In this document: positions 56,288 to 64,000 of the stretch, piece by piece
Layout of the letters: every line of letters begins with the position of its first letter
How positions within the stretch are numbered: the first letter of the stretch is position 1
Assembly (NCBI RefSeq): GCF_014640195.1
Contig: NZ_BMGM01000001.1
Span: 62,001-126,000, forward strand
Reading direction: 5' to 3'
Origin: Psychroflexus planctonicus
GTDB lineage: Bacteria > Bacteroidota > Bacteroidia > Flavobacteriales > Flavobacteriaceae
DNA: 64,000 bases
The notes under the pieces: generated by a model
Database searches by the model: none
Seen by the model: the letters and a program-made list of their open reading frames with translations, nothing else
Told to the model about the DNA's origin: nothing
Made by a program: the position numbers and the translations under genes

Positions 56288-57010
56288 TTAGTCTTGTACT
56301 TGAAAAGTAATGGGCAAAGTGTAAATTACACCAACTGCTCTACCGCGTTGTTTACCGGGTTTCATGCTAGGCAACTGTCCAACCACTCGCTCTCCTTCTC
56401 TTGTTAGTCTTGGATGAGAAGATCTTGCTTGAACATCTACTACTTTTCCAGTTTTGTCAATTTTAAAACGAACATAAACTCGATTTACACCAGAAAGACC
56501 TAATTCGCTACCAAGACTTGTATCAAATTTTTTATTTACGAAGTTTTGTATTTTTTTACTCATACAATTTCTTCTATCTTCATTGGTCTTTTCTTTTTCG
56601 CAACCTGGAAAAATTGGCACGTCTTGAATACTTGAAAATGGCACATCGTCAATTTCTTCTTCTTCTCCTATATCTGCAACATCTTCTACTTCTACAATTT
56701 CATCCATGCTTGTTTCTGTAGACTCGATAATTGTTTCTTCCACTTCTTCATCGTCTTCTACCACTTCAATAACTTCTGGAGCTGGCGGCGGCGGCGGTGG
56801 CGGTGGTGGCGTTTTTAATTGCTCGGTAATTGGCACATCTTCATCATCAAGCATATCTAGCTCAACAACACCAGTGTCTAAATCTTCTTTGTCGTAGGTT
56901 TTAAATTCAATTAAAAACAAAGAAGTGGCTAACATAAAAGCAAGCCCTAATTGGAAAAATAGAAAGCTCTTTTTGCTCAAGTCTGCTTTCTCACTTTTTT
57001 TAGATTCCAT
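56288..57010 (-). CDS. tonB: Energy transducer TonB
   Basis: TonB couples the inner-membrane proton motive force to outer-membrane receptors such as SusC. The 240-residue protein has an N-terminal anchor (SFLFFQLGLAFMLATSLFLI), a proline run (TPPPPPPPPPAPEV), an acidic stretch (EVVEDDEEVEETI) and a C-terminal TonB_C domain with the FPGCEKEKTNEDRRNC block, VRFKIDKTGKVVDVQARSSH and LPSMKPGKQRGRAVGVIYTL. The PxFPGC with a second cysteine also appears in the next two genes. ExbB/ExbD are not in the window. Confidence 0.92.
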   Translation of the reverse strand: MESKKSEKADLSKKSFLFFQLGLAFMLATSLFLIEFKTYDKEDLDTGVVELDMLDDEDVPITEQLKTPPPPPPPPPAPEVIEVVEDDEEVEETIIESTETSMDEIVEVEDVADIGEEEEIDDVPFSSIQDVPIFPGCEKEKTNEDRRNCMSKKIQNFVNKKFDTSLGSELGLSGVNRVYVRFKIDKTGKVVDVQARSSHPRLTREGERVVGQLPSMKPGKQRGRAVGVIYTLPITFQVQD

Positions 57011-57052
57011 AATAATTAAATATTAGGCGTTAAAATTAAAAAAATAATCTGA

Positions 57053-57469
57053 TTATACATTTAATTGATGTCTCAATTTTACAAGCTTGGTTTTATTTAA
57101 TTTAAATATAAAATACACAATCAATGTCCCGGCCGAGTTAGATAGTATATCCCACCAATCAAATGTTCGGTAATCAGTAAGGGTCGACTGTAGAACTTCA
57201 ACAACAATGCCAAAAACAATTAAGGCCGCAGCTATAATGTTAAAAGACAAGTTTTGTTGTTTATTTTTAAAAACAATAAAGTAACTAAACCAAGTTAAAG
57301 ATAGAAAAACGTAAGCTATTAAGTGGTAAAGCTTATCGGCTTGTTCTATTTCTAAAGCTGGCAAATTATCGGTAGGCATTAGTGACAAGTACATTATAAA
57401 AAGTGTTGTACTTACAGCTAATACAAAAGAAAATTTATCCGTCAATATGGGCTTTATAAGCTTCAGCAT
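57053..57469 (-). CDS. VanZ-like membrane protein
   Basis: The 138-residue protein has four hydrophobic segments and the VanZ pattern [75 protein letters not shown]. VanZ-like proteins are widespread and rarely characterised. Its ATG lies inside gcvH, giving a 35-base overlap in another frame. A later ATG would remove the first hydrophobic segment, so the overlap is preferred. Confidence 0.85.
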   Translation of the reverse strand: MLKLIKPILTDKFSFVLAVSTTLFIMYLSLMPTDNLPALEIEQADKLYHLIAYVFLSLTWFSYFIVFKNKQQNLSFNIIAAALIVFGIVVEVLQSTLTDYRTFDWWDILSNSAGTLIVYFIFKLNKTKLVKLRHQLNV

Positions 57470-57815
57470 CCATTAAATCGTTAAGCTCTTCTTGGTTTGT
57501 AAATTTCATTTTGATCATCCAACCTTCACCGTATGGATCTTCATTTACTTTTTCAGGCTCATCTTCAAGATTTTCGTTAAATTGTATAACGCTTCCTGTA
57601 AGAGGTAAAAATAAGTCAGAAACTGTTTTAACGGCTTCAACACTTCCAAAAACTTCATCTTGATCTAAGCTTTCGTCTACAGTTTCAACTTCAACATAAA
57701 CAATATCTCCTAATTCGCTTTGCGCAAAATCGGTAATTCCTACTGTTGCCGTATCACCTTCAATTTTTACCCATTCGTGATCTTTTGTGTACTTTAATTC
57801 TGCTGGTATATTCAT
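57435..57815 (-). CDS. gcvH: Glycine cleavage system H protein
   Basis: GcvH is the lipoyl-carrying shuttle of the glycine cleavage complex. The 126-residue protein has the lipoyl site [17 protein letters not shown] with Lys63 as the modified residue and the [20 protein letters not shown] block. It sits 22 nt after sprA and is cotranscribed with T9SS genes even though its metabolic role is unrelated; this placement seems to be conserved in Flavobacteriia. Confidence 0.95.
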   Translation of the reverse strand: MNIPAELKYTKDHEWVKIEGDTATVGITDFAQSELGDIVYVEVETVDESLDQDEVFGSVEAVKTVSDLFLPLTGSVIQFNENLEDEPEKVNEDPYGEGWMIKMKFTNQEELNDLMDAEAYKAHIDG

Positions 57816-57837
57816 TTTTTATATGTAATTAGTTGTT

Positions 57838-60800
57838 TTAATTTCCGAAGTTATAAGTTAAGGTTAATCCTGTTCTAATTGTGGTTTGTGGAAAAATTGT
57901 AGAGATTGCATTTTCTGTGAAAATATGATCGTAGAAAAAGATTACTGTAAGTTGTTTGGTTATCATATAATCTGCTAAAAAATTGATACTCCATATATCT
58001 TGCCCTGCTGTTGTTCTGTTGTTTATTACGTCTAAGCCTCTAATAATGGTTTCATTTCTTCTATAGGCTACGTCTAATTTCAAGTTTAAATCGCTACTTA
58101 TTACTCTTCTATTTCCTTCAAACTGAGTAACTATTCTCAAATCTTTAATTCTATAACCCAAACCTGCAATGTATTCTTGACCTATCATTTCAGTTAGCAG
58201 GTTATTATCGAAACTTAAGGACAAAGTACGGTCTTTTTTTATTTCTGTTAAAATACTAACGGAGTTTTTCATTTCAAAATCTACTTGAACCAATGGACTA
58301 AAGACTTCCATTAAGTTCATATTGGCAATGTAGAGTTCGTTTTTAAAGTTTCCGTTTTGATCTCTATTGAATTCGCCATAAGGATCTCTGCGGTCAAAAT
58401 CTAAGTTAGACTGAAACGCGTTCATAGTATACGAAGACTGATAGCCATGTTGTATTGAAAAACGATTGAAGTTGTCTTTAAACCATTTCAATTTCATCAA
58501 GCCCGTGTACTTAAAATTCCAATTAGGCAGAGGCGTGTCTCGAAACGGACTTAAGCTCACACTTTCTGGATTTTGATCTGTGTAAGCAGATAAAAACGCT
58601 GGAATTAATACCGCTTGGTTGGTTCTTCCGAAACCGCTAGGGTAGCCATTATCATCTACGTTTTCTGGATCATCTGGATTTATTCCTGCTTGTATTGCTA
58701 ATCTTCTTGCAATTGCCAACCTGTTTTCACGGAATTGCTCAAAAACCGGTGAGTTTTCTCGTGTACTTTCGCTAAAAGCAGTACCAATCATCATTGTAGA
58801 AATACTGAAGTTTCCGAAGGTGTTTGGTGTTAAAGATTGGTATTGTAATGATTCTCTATCTACTCTAAAGTTTTCTGTATAGGTTTCTGCATATTGTCTA
58901 TTGGCAATTATATCTAAAGTCATTCCAGGAATAAGCTTCACCGATGCATTAAAATCTAATTGTTCTGTATTGGTTGCCATGTACTGTTCATTGAATTCTT
59001 GGTATTCGGTTAACCATCTATTCATTGCAGCTCTTTGTCTTACATCGCGTTGTCCACCAAAAGTAAATAAAGGCGAAGGTGTAAGCGTGCCTGTAAAACC
59101 AATATCGTGAGTAAACCCAGGAATAAAAGTTCCTCGATTTTCTGTATAATTTAATTGTACTCGGTCTACCATAGTTAATAGACTTACACCAAGGTTGTAA
59201 AAATGATCTCCAAAACTCAACTTATCTTTTGCGTCTTCATCATCCTGTTTCTGGTCGTTAGATTTAGTAAAACTACCTTTTGCACCTGCTCTTGGATTTC
59301 TTCTATCTGCACCACGTTGTAATTGCTGACCAGCAGCATCTCCTTTTGCTTTGCGCTTTTTAAGGTTGAGGTAATTATACAACCTAGACATATTAAGTGT
59401 ATTGTTTATTTGGTGCGCAGATGAATTTTGAACGGTGTTTCCAATATTTGGGATTCCTTCTAAATTTCGAAGAATTTCTGAACCTTTTTGCCATTGAAAA
59501 TCTCCAGTAAAAGAATAATTAGATTGAATAAATTTTAAAGCTGGGATTTTATCAAATGGCAATGAATAATTTAACTGCAAGGTTTGCATGTGTGTATTTG
59601 GAACACCCACATCAAAAAAGCCATCCCAAACTCCAACACTGTCGTCTTGGTTTAAATCTTCATCAAGAAAATTTCGTACTATTCGGTTTTGTGAAGCATT
59701 AAAGTTAATGTTTAAATTCTTTGTTAAGTCCCAATCTAAAGCATATTGCCAATTGTAAAAATAATTGCGTTGATACAGTTTTGGCAAACCAATGCTTCCA
59801 GGTGGCAGGTTTAATTCTCTAAACCGAACTTCACTATATTGTCTAATTACACTGCTTGATGCAGTTAAACTTGTTGGCAATAGATTTAAATTAAAGTCTT
59901 TTAACAAATCAAAATATTTGCTCTTATTTAAAAACTCAATATTTTTTAGTGGCTCTATTTCAACTTCAGCAAAATTGTAGGCATAATTTGCATTGAAATC
60001 TAAATTTTGATCAACGGATTGTTGAATTTCAAAATCACGATGCTCAACTTGATTATAAGTTCCTGAAAGGGTGAAATTTTCAATATCCCATGGCTTCGGA
60101 ATTCTATCTTGATTGGTTCTATCCTTTCGTAAACCTATTATACTTATTGATTGTCTTTTGGTATACGCTTCTGCTCTTTCGCTAAATTCATCTCTTAATT
60201 GTGGATCTTCTGTATTATCTAACAGATTATCTAATTCTATATCTAAAAGTACAGGATCAAATCTTGGTGTGACCAATTCTTCACCACGTCCGTAATTAAA
60301 AGGAATTTTTATTCCCCAATCTTCAGGTAAAAGTTGCCCTACGTTTAATCCAGTTACAAAATCGTATTGTTGCGTATCTTCTATACTTCGCTGATTTGGT
60401 CCTTGGTCTATAGATCCAAAACCAATGGTGGTTCTGCTTGCTGAACCTGAAAAAGTAGCAAAATCTGCAATGTTGGTATCTAAATCTAATACAGCTGCCC
60501 AGCCACCTTGACTTTTCAATTCAGAAACACGTAATTCATTAAACCAAACCTGCCCAGAGATGTTTTGGTCTGATGCGTTTCTAAGACCAATCATAAGGAC
60601 GCGTATGTTTCCAAAACTCGGGTTTCCTTTTATACCAAGCCTTAAACCTTCGGTTTGAAAATCTGGCGATGGATTTAAGTTTTCATCAAAAAAGTTTAAA
60701 TCTAGGCTACTAAAGTTTTCGCTTCCAATAACAGTAGCTTTTATTTGTTGTAATAACTCCAAGTCTAACTCCAAATCATTTTCTAGTGGCCAAACGCCTC

Positions 60801-63800
60801 TAGGCGAAGTGTCTGAAATATCACTTACTTTTAAAGGAACTTCAATTTCATAAAAGTTATTGGTAAAATCGACTCCCATTCTAATGTAAGCAACCATTTG
60901 TCCGTCTTGTAGCTGTGTTTCTGGTGGTGGCAAAGCTTCAGCATGTAAAAACATTTCTAAAAAGCGATACTGACGCATATCTACTTGAAAATTCTTAAAT
61001 ACCGCTCGCGAATCTTCTGGTTGAAGGTTTTTTACACTAAGTGCTAAAGATTGTTCATCTTCTCTAATTACCACATTATTATTTACAATTTGTTCTCTAA
61101 TTACTCCGGGTGGTGTTACATATCGCGAAGTAATTTCTTCACTTACTGGAGTAATGCTAAATGATGTAGAAGAAGTAGTAGTCGGGTCTGTGCCATCGGG
61201 AAGCACAGGTTGGTCGTAAGTTAAATAATCTCCACGCACTAAATCTAAAGAGCCCATTCTTAAAATGGTTTCTTGTGAAAAATCAGTCATAAACATCCGC
61301 ATGAACCGGACAGCTCTTAAATCTGAAATCCCTCCAACAGAATATTCTGAAGAAGTGCGTAATGGAACTCTAAATTGAACCCATCGCACTGGGACTTCTT
61401 CCCCATTTGGTGCAGTTGTTGTTAACTCCTTCACATCGGTAATGTAATCTTCAGAAACGCCTGCAATAGCGCTTGTATTGTTATCTACACTCATGTTGGG
61501 ATACATTGGCACTTCATATTCAAAGTAGCTATCAATAGTATTCATGGTGTTATCTCTATTTACATCTTCTACATCTGGAAGTGGTGAGTTTCCTCTAAAA
61601 TTTTGAGTAACTTCAACAGGATTATTTCCTTCTGAACCATTGTATTTTTCATATCTATTTAAAATACCACCATCGCGTTGTAAGTAAAAGTCGTAATCAT
61701 CTCCTGCGGGGTCTTCAAAATTGGCAAAATCTGGAAAGTTAGCTGCTTCAGCTTCATTATCGTAACCATCAAAACCTACATCCTGATTGGCTCTTTGAGC
61801 ACCTTCCGTATCAAAGGCGTACACTAGAGATTGGTTTGCAGGAACTTTAGCAAAAGTTGTTTGTAATGTGTTTTGAGTCCCTCCATCTTCTGGTAAGCCA
61901 TTTTCATATTGTTTTCTTCCGTCTTTTAAAACATCTTCTGAAACACTTCCGAAATTTAAAACTAGTTTTCCTCCATCATTTCCTGCATTTTCTGGATAAA
62001 TGAACGGATCCATCACCCAAAACTCAACAAATTCAACATTAGAACGCTCAAAATCTGTAGTTTCAAGACCACGCATAATACCACCAAAGTTCTGATCTGG
62101 ATTAGGTAGGTTTCCGTTACTGGCAGCGGCTGGATTGAAATTATACATTCCGCGTTCTGTAGGTTTAAAAACCAAATCGAAAGTTGGAATGGTTTGAAAC
62201 TGACCTGGTACAATATCTCGATTTGGAAATATTTCATTAATTAAAATACGTCTGGAATACCAAAAAGATAGATCATCGTCCGTCATGTTGGCTGGACGTT
62301 GCGTGCTGTAAAAAATGGGATCTATGGTGTACCAATTCAATTTTGCTCGGTAATGATTGATACTAATATCATCATTAGCATTAAAATTTCCACCTGCGTC
62401 GTTAGGTCCACGATATCCAACTGGAACACTAGAAAGTGACCATGGCTGTGGATTTAAAAGTGAAATTGAAGTTTGTGAAGCTTCAAAATCATCTATATAG
62501 GAAGCATCTCTTCCACCAAAATTATCAGCGTCTGGAGTACCTGGTTGAATGTATGCAAACTCACCACGAATAGAAAAATTAGACTCTACTTCTGTATTGA
62601 TATTTGGTAATTTATTTACAATTCGTGTAAAAAATGGAACGGTGGTATTGTAGTTGAAATTGATTCCATACATGGTATTGCTTATCGGCTCGCTACCATA
62701 ATTTGATTTTTGGGTAAGCGGTCGCTCGTTCATGTTTAAAAAAGTACCGCCTAGAATAAAATTTTCTGAAAATTCATGCTGCACATCAATTCCTGTGAAG
62801 CGTTTGGTTTGTCTACCAAAAACAGCATTGTTTTCAGTTGAAACCTGTATAGGTGTATCGGAAGCTTTTAGTGCTTCATCTAATATTTGAACAAGACCCA
62901 ATTCGTAATTCACCACATAATCTACTCCCTCTTGAAGCGTTCTTCCTCCAGCGGTAACTTCAACAGAACCACGCGGAACATTAAATGCACCTATGGGAAT
63001 TCCTTCCTGCCCTGAAGCTCTATATTGACCGCGCAACTGAAACTTATTTCGCTCTGCTTCTTGTTGCATAGCTTGAGTCTTGGTTGTTTCATATAAAGCT
63101 TGAAAAACATATTGCAACTGGTTTTCATTCCAAGTAGATTGATCTTGATAAGTAGCTCCTGGAGTGTTATTTAACTCTTCAAATAAAAACTCTCCAAAGG
63201 GTTCTACTTTTGTAAATTTTATAAACCCGTTTTGCCGATCGATAGTTATACCTGGCACAAAGTCGAAAAAACCGTCACTTCCAGGTAAATCCCCATTGGA
63301 ATTTAATCTATCAAAATTAAGCAATTGTAATAAATTTTGATCGGCTACATCTTCAGGCAAAGCTGTATTTGAACCAGGTGCTTGTTGCAGAAAATTAACA
63401 GGTTGTGGATCGGTGTATAAAATATTAAAGCGAAATCCTTCTTGTTCTATATCATAACCACCGATGCTATAAATGTTTTTCATCATCAAGTCCCAAATTG
63501 GTTCATTTACATTGGTAATAGGACTTTTCAACATCTTTACTACCAAGTTTTGGTTGATGGTAACGGGTTGGTTTTCTTGGCCAGGTTCTGGGTTTTGATT
63601 TTGAGAAGGTTGCGAAGAATCTACACCATCGTTAGCAAATTCTCCAACTTTATAAACTCTTCCATTGGAAGTATACTCGTAAGCAATAGCTAAAATTTCA
63701 TCGTTAGAAATACGTTGATTTAAAGAAACGTATCCCAATTGTGGGTGCAGCGTATATTCATTGGGAGATAATTGTCTAGCATTTTCTAACACTCCGTAAT

Positions 63801-64000
63801 CTCTACCTTCGGTAACAAATTGAGAAGCGGGACCAAAACCTTGTGCTACAGTAGAAATATCCCGTATTGCTGGTGTAAGAATAGAAGAGCCACCACCATT
63901 TATTCCTAAAGGATTAAAATCATTATTTCGGTTATCTGGAAGCGCATTCAACTGATTAATAAAATTAGGAATAGGTGGCGCAATTGGATTTCCATTGTTG
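57838..64000 (-). CDS. sprA: T9SS translocon protein SprA (partial, N-terminus beyond the window)
   Basis: SprA is the very large outer-membrane barrel (36 strands) through which type IX substrates leave the cell; it is also needed for gliding. About 2050 residues of the C-terminal part are present. The frame is open to the window edge (residues reading NNGNPIAPPIPNFINQ before LNALPDNRNN), so the true start is further right. Typical segments are YIDDFEASQTSISLLNPQPW, WYSRRILINEIFPNRDI and VWFNELRVSELKSQGGWAAV, and the barrel ends TGLTLTYNFGN. The window's T9SS cargo proteins (subtilase, arylsulfotransferase-like, metalloprotease, lipocalin-like) would be exported through it. Confidence 0.95.
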   Translation of the reverse strand, partial: NNGNPIAPPIPNFINQLNALPDNRNNDFNPLGINGGGSSILTPAIRDISTVAQGFGPASQFVTEGRDYGVLENARQLSPNEYTLHPQLGYVSLNQRISNDEILAIAYEYTSNGRVYKVGEFANDGVDSSQPSQNQNPEPGQENQPVTINQNLVVKMLKSPITNVNEPIWDLMMKNIYSIGGYDIEQEGFRFNILYTDPQPVNFLQQAPGSNTALPEDVADQNLLQLLNFDRLNSNGDLPGSDGFFDFVPGITIDRQNGFIKFTKVEPFGEFLFEELNNTPGATYQDQSTWNENQLQYVFQALYETTKTQAMQQEAERNKFQLRGQYRASGQEGIPIGAFNVPRGSVEVTAGGRTLQEGVDYVVNYELGLVQILDEALKASDTPIQVSTENNAVFGRQTKRFTGIDVQHEFSENFILGGTFLNMNERPLTQKSNYGSEPISNTMYGINFNYNTTVPFFTRIVNKLPNINTEVESNFSIRGEFAYIQPGTPDADNFGGRDASYIDDFEASQTSISLLNPQPWSLSSVPVGYRGPNDAGGNFNANDDISINHYRAKLNWYTIDPIFYSTQRPANMTDDDLSFWYSRRILINEIFPNRDIVPGQFQTIPTFDLVFKPTERGMYNFNPAAASNGNLPNPDQNFGGIMRGLETTDFERSNVEFVEFWVMDPFIYPENAGNDGGKLVLNFGSVSEDVLKDGRKQYENGLPEDGGTQNTLQTTFAKVPANQSLVYAFDTEGAQRANQDVGFDGYDNEAEAANFPDFANFEDPAGDDYDFYLQRDGGILNRYEKYNGSEGNNPVEVTQNFRGNSPLPDVEDVNRDNTMNTIDSYFEYEVPMYPNMSVDNNTSAIAGVSEDYITDVKELTTTAPNGEEVPVRWVQFRVPLRTSSEYSVGGISDLRAVRFMRMFMTDFSQETILRMGSLDLVRGDYLTYDQPVLPDGTDPTTTSSTSFSITPVSEEITSRYVTPPGVIREQIVNNNVVIREDEQSLALSVKNLQPEDSRAVFKNFQVDMRQYRFLEMFLHAEALPPPETQLQDGQMVAYIRMGVDFTNNFYEIEVPLKVSDISDTSPRGVWPLENDLELDLELLQQIKATVIGSENFSSLDLNFFDENLNPSPDFQTEGLRLGIKGNPSFGNIRVLMIGLRNASDQNISGQVWFNELRVSELKSQGGWAAVLDLDTNIADFATFSGSASRTTIGFGSIDQGPNQRSIEDTQQYDFVTGLNVGQLLPEDWGIKIPFNYGRGEELVTPRFDPVLLDIELDNLLDNTEDPQLRDEFSERAEAYTKRQSISIIGLRKDRTNQDRIPKPWDIENFTLSGTYNQVEHRDFEIQQSVDQNLDFNANYAYNFAEVEIEPLKNIEFLNKSKYFDLLKDFNLNLLPTSLTASSSVIRQYSEVRFRELNLPPGSIGLPKLYQRNYFYNWQYALDWDLTKNLNINFNASQNRIVRNFLDEDLNQDDSVGVWDGFFDVGVPNTHMQTLQLNYSLPFDKIPALKFIQSNYSFTGDFQWQKGSEILRNLEGIPNIGNTVQNSSAHQINNTLNMSRLYNYLNLKKRKAKGDAAGQQLQRGADRRNPRAGAKGSFTKSNDQKQDDEDAKDKLSFGDHFYNLGVSLLTMVDRVQLNYTENRGTFIPGFTHDIGFTGTLTPSPLFTFGGQRDVRQRAAMNRWLTEYQEFNEQYMATNTEQLDFNASVKLIPGMTLDIIANRQYAETYTENFRVDRESLQYQSLTPNTFGNFSISTMMIGTAFSESTRENSPVFEQFRENRLAIARRLAIQAGINPDDPENVDDNGYPSGFGRTNQAVLIPAFLSAYTDQNPESVSLSPFRDTPLPNWNFKYTGLMKLKWFKDNFNRFSIQHGYQSSYTMNAFQSNLDFDRRDPYGEFNRDQNGNFKNELYIANMNLMEVFSPLVQVDFEMKNSVSILTEIKKDRTLSLSFDNNLLTEMIGQEYIAGLGYRIKDLRIVTQFEGNRRVISSDLNLKLDVAYRRNETIIRGLDVINNRTTAGQDIWSINFLADYMITKQLTVIFFYDHIFTENAISTIFPQTTIRTGLTLTYNFGN

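Noticed and set aside
56780-56815. GGC/GGT tract as possible microsatellite or phase-variable tract
   Set aside because: It encodes the proline run of TonB with mixed codons; a gain or loss in threes would not shift frame, so no switching is implied.
56706-56897. Plus-strand open frame rich in Gly and Ser
   Set aside because: It is the antisense of the TonB proline-rich and acidic linker; low-complexity composition explains it.
62013-62237. Minus-strand frame of 74 codons inside sprA
   Set aside because: Shadow of the sprA gene in another frame with no independent signal.

Overview
The window comes from an AT-rich genome of the Bacteroidota, almost certainly a gliding-type member of the Flavobacteriaceae. 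The evidence is a SusC/SusD pair, several secreted proteins with type IX secretion (T9SS) C-terminal sorting domains, the T9SS translocon gene sprA with a remB-like gliding gene, and promoters of the Bacteroidota type (TTTG or TTG, spacer, TANNTTTG). I cannot name the genus.

Bases 1-13954 (minus strand) hold a single-direction str/S10/spc ribosomal cluster. In transcription order it reads rpsL, rpsG, fusA, rpsJ, then rplC to rplO, secY, infA, rpmJ and the start of rpsM, which runs off the left edge. Two small genes (rpmD, rpmJ) are easy to miss. A strong terminator-like hairpin lies between rpsJ and rplC. A near-perfect promoter (TTTG, 19 nt, TACATTTG) lies just upstream of rpsL.

Bases 14123-25165 (plus strand) encode the cell-surface block: a BamA/TamA-like outer-membrane protein, SusC, SusD, a small lipoprotein, a T9SS-exported subtilase and a T9SS-exported arylsulfotransferase-like protein. 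No carbohydrate-active enzyme is present, so this is not a conventional polysaccharide locus. Bases 25257-43810 are mixed: housekeeping genes (rlmB, rarA, hemW, plsC-like, ligA), a rhomboid protease, a T9SS-exported zinc metalloprotease, a secreted PIG-L deacetylase with a sodium symporter and an overlapping 34-residue membrane microprotein, and a five-gene operon (2OG oxygenase, SUI1/YciH, PhnA, nucleoside phosphorylase, substrate-binding protein).

Bases 43811-45550 are unstable. They hold a T9SS-cargo gene, a frameshifted relic of a tandem copy of it, two near-identical palindromic terminators, and dispersed repeats with a palindrome-ended insertion. Bases 45551-47114 carry surE, a small membrane protein and a thioesterase. 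Bases 47115-53498 (minus) are a respiratory block: cyoE, two cytochrome oxidase subunit III genes, subunit IV, SCO and SCO-like assembly proteins, DUF420, a small Cys-rich membrane protein, an ArsC-like reductase and an EamA transporter.

Bases 53598-64000 (minus) are the gliding/T9SS block: partial sprA, gcvH, a VanZ-like gene, tonB, a small TonB_C-like protein and a remB-like gene. The last three appear to share one cysteine-containing periplasmic domain, which I regard as the most interesting feature of the window. I found no tRNA, rRNA, CRISPR array, transposase or phage gene.
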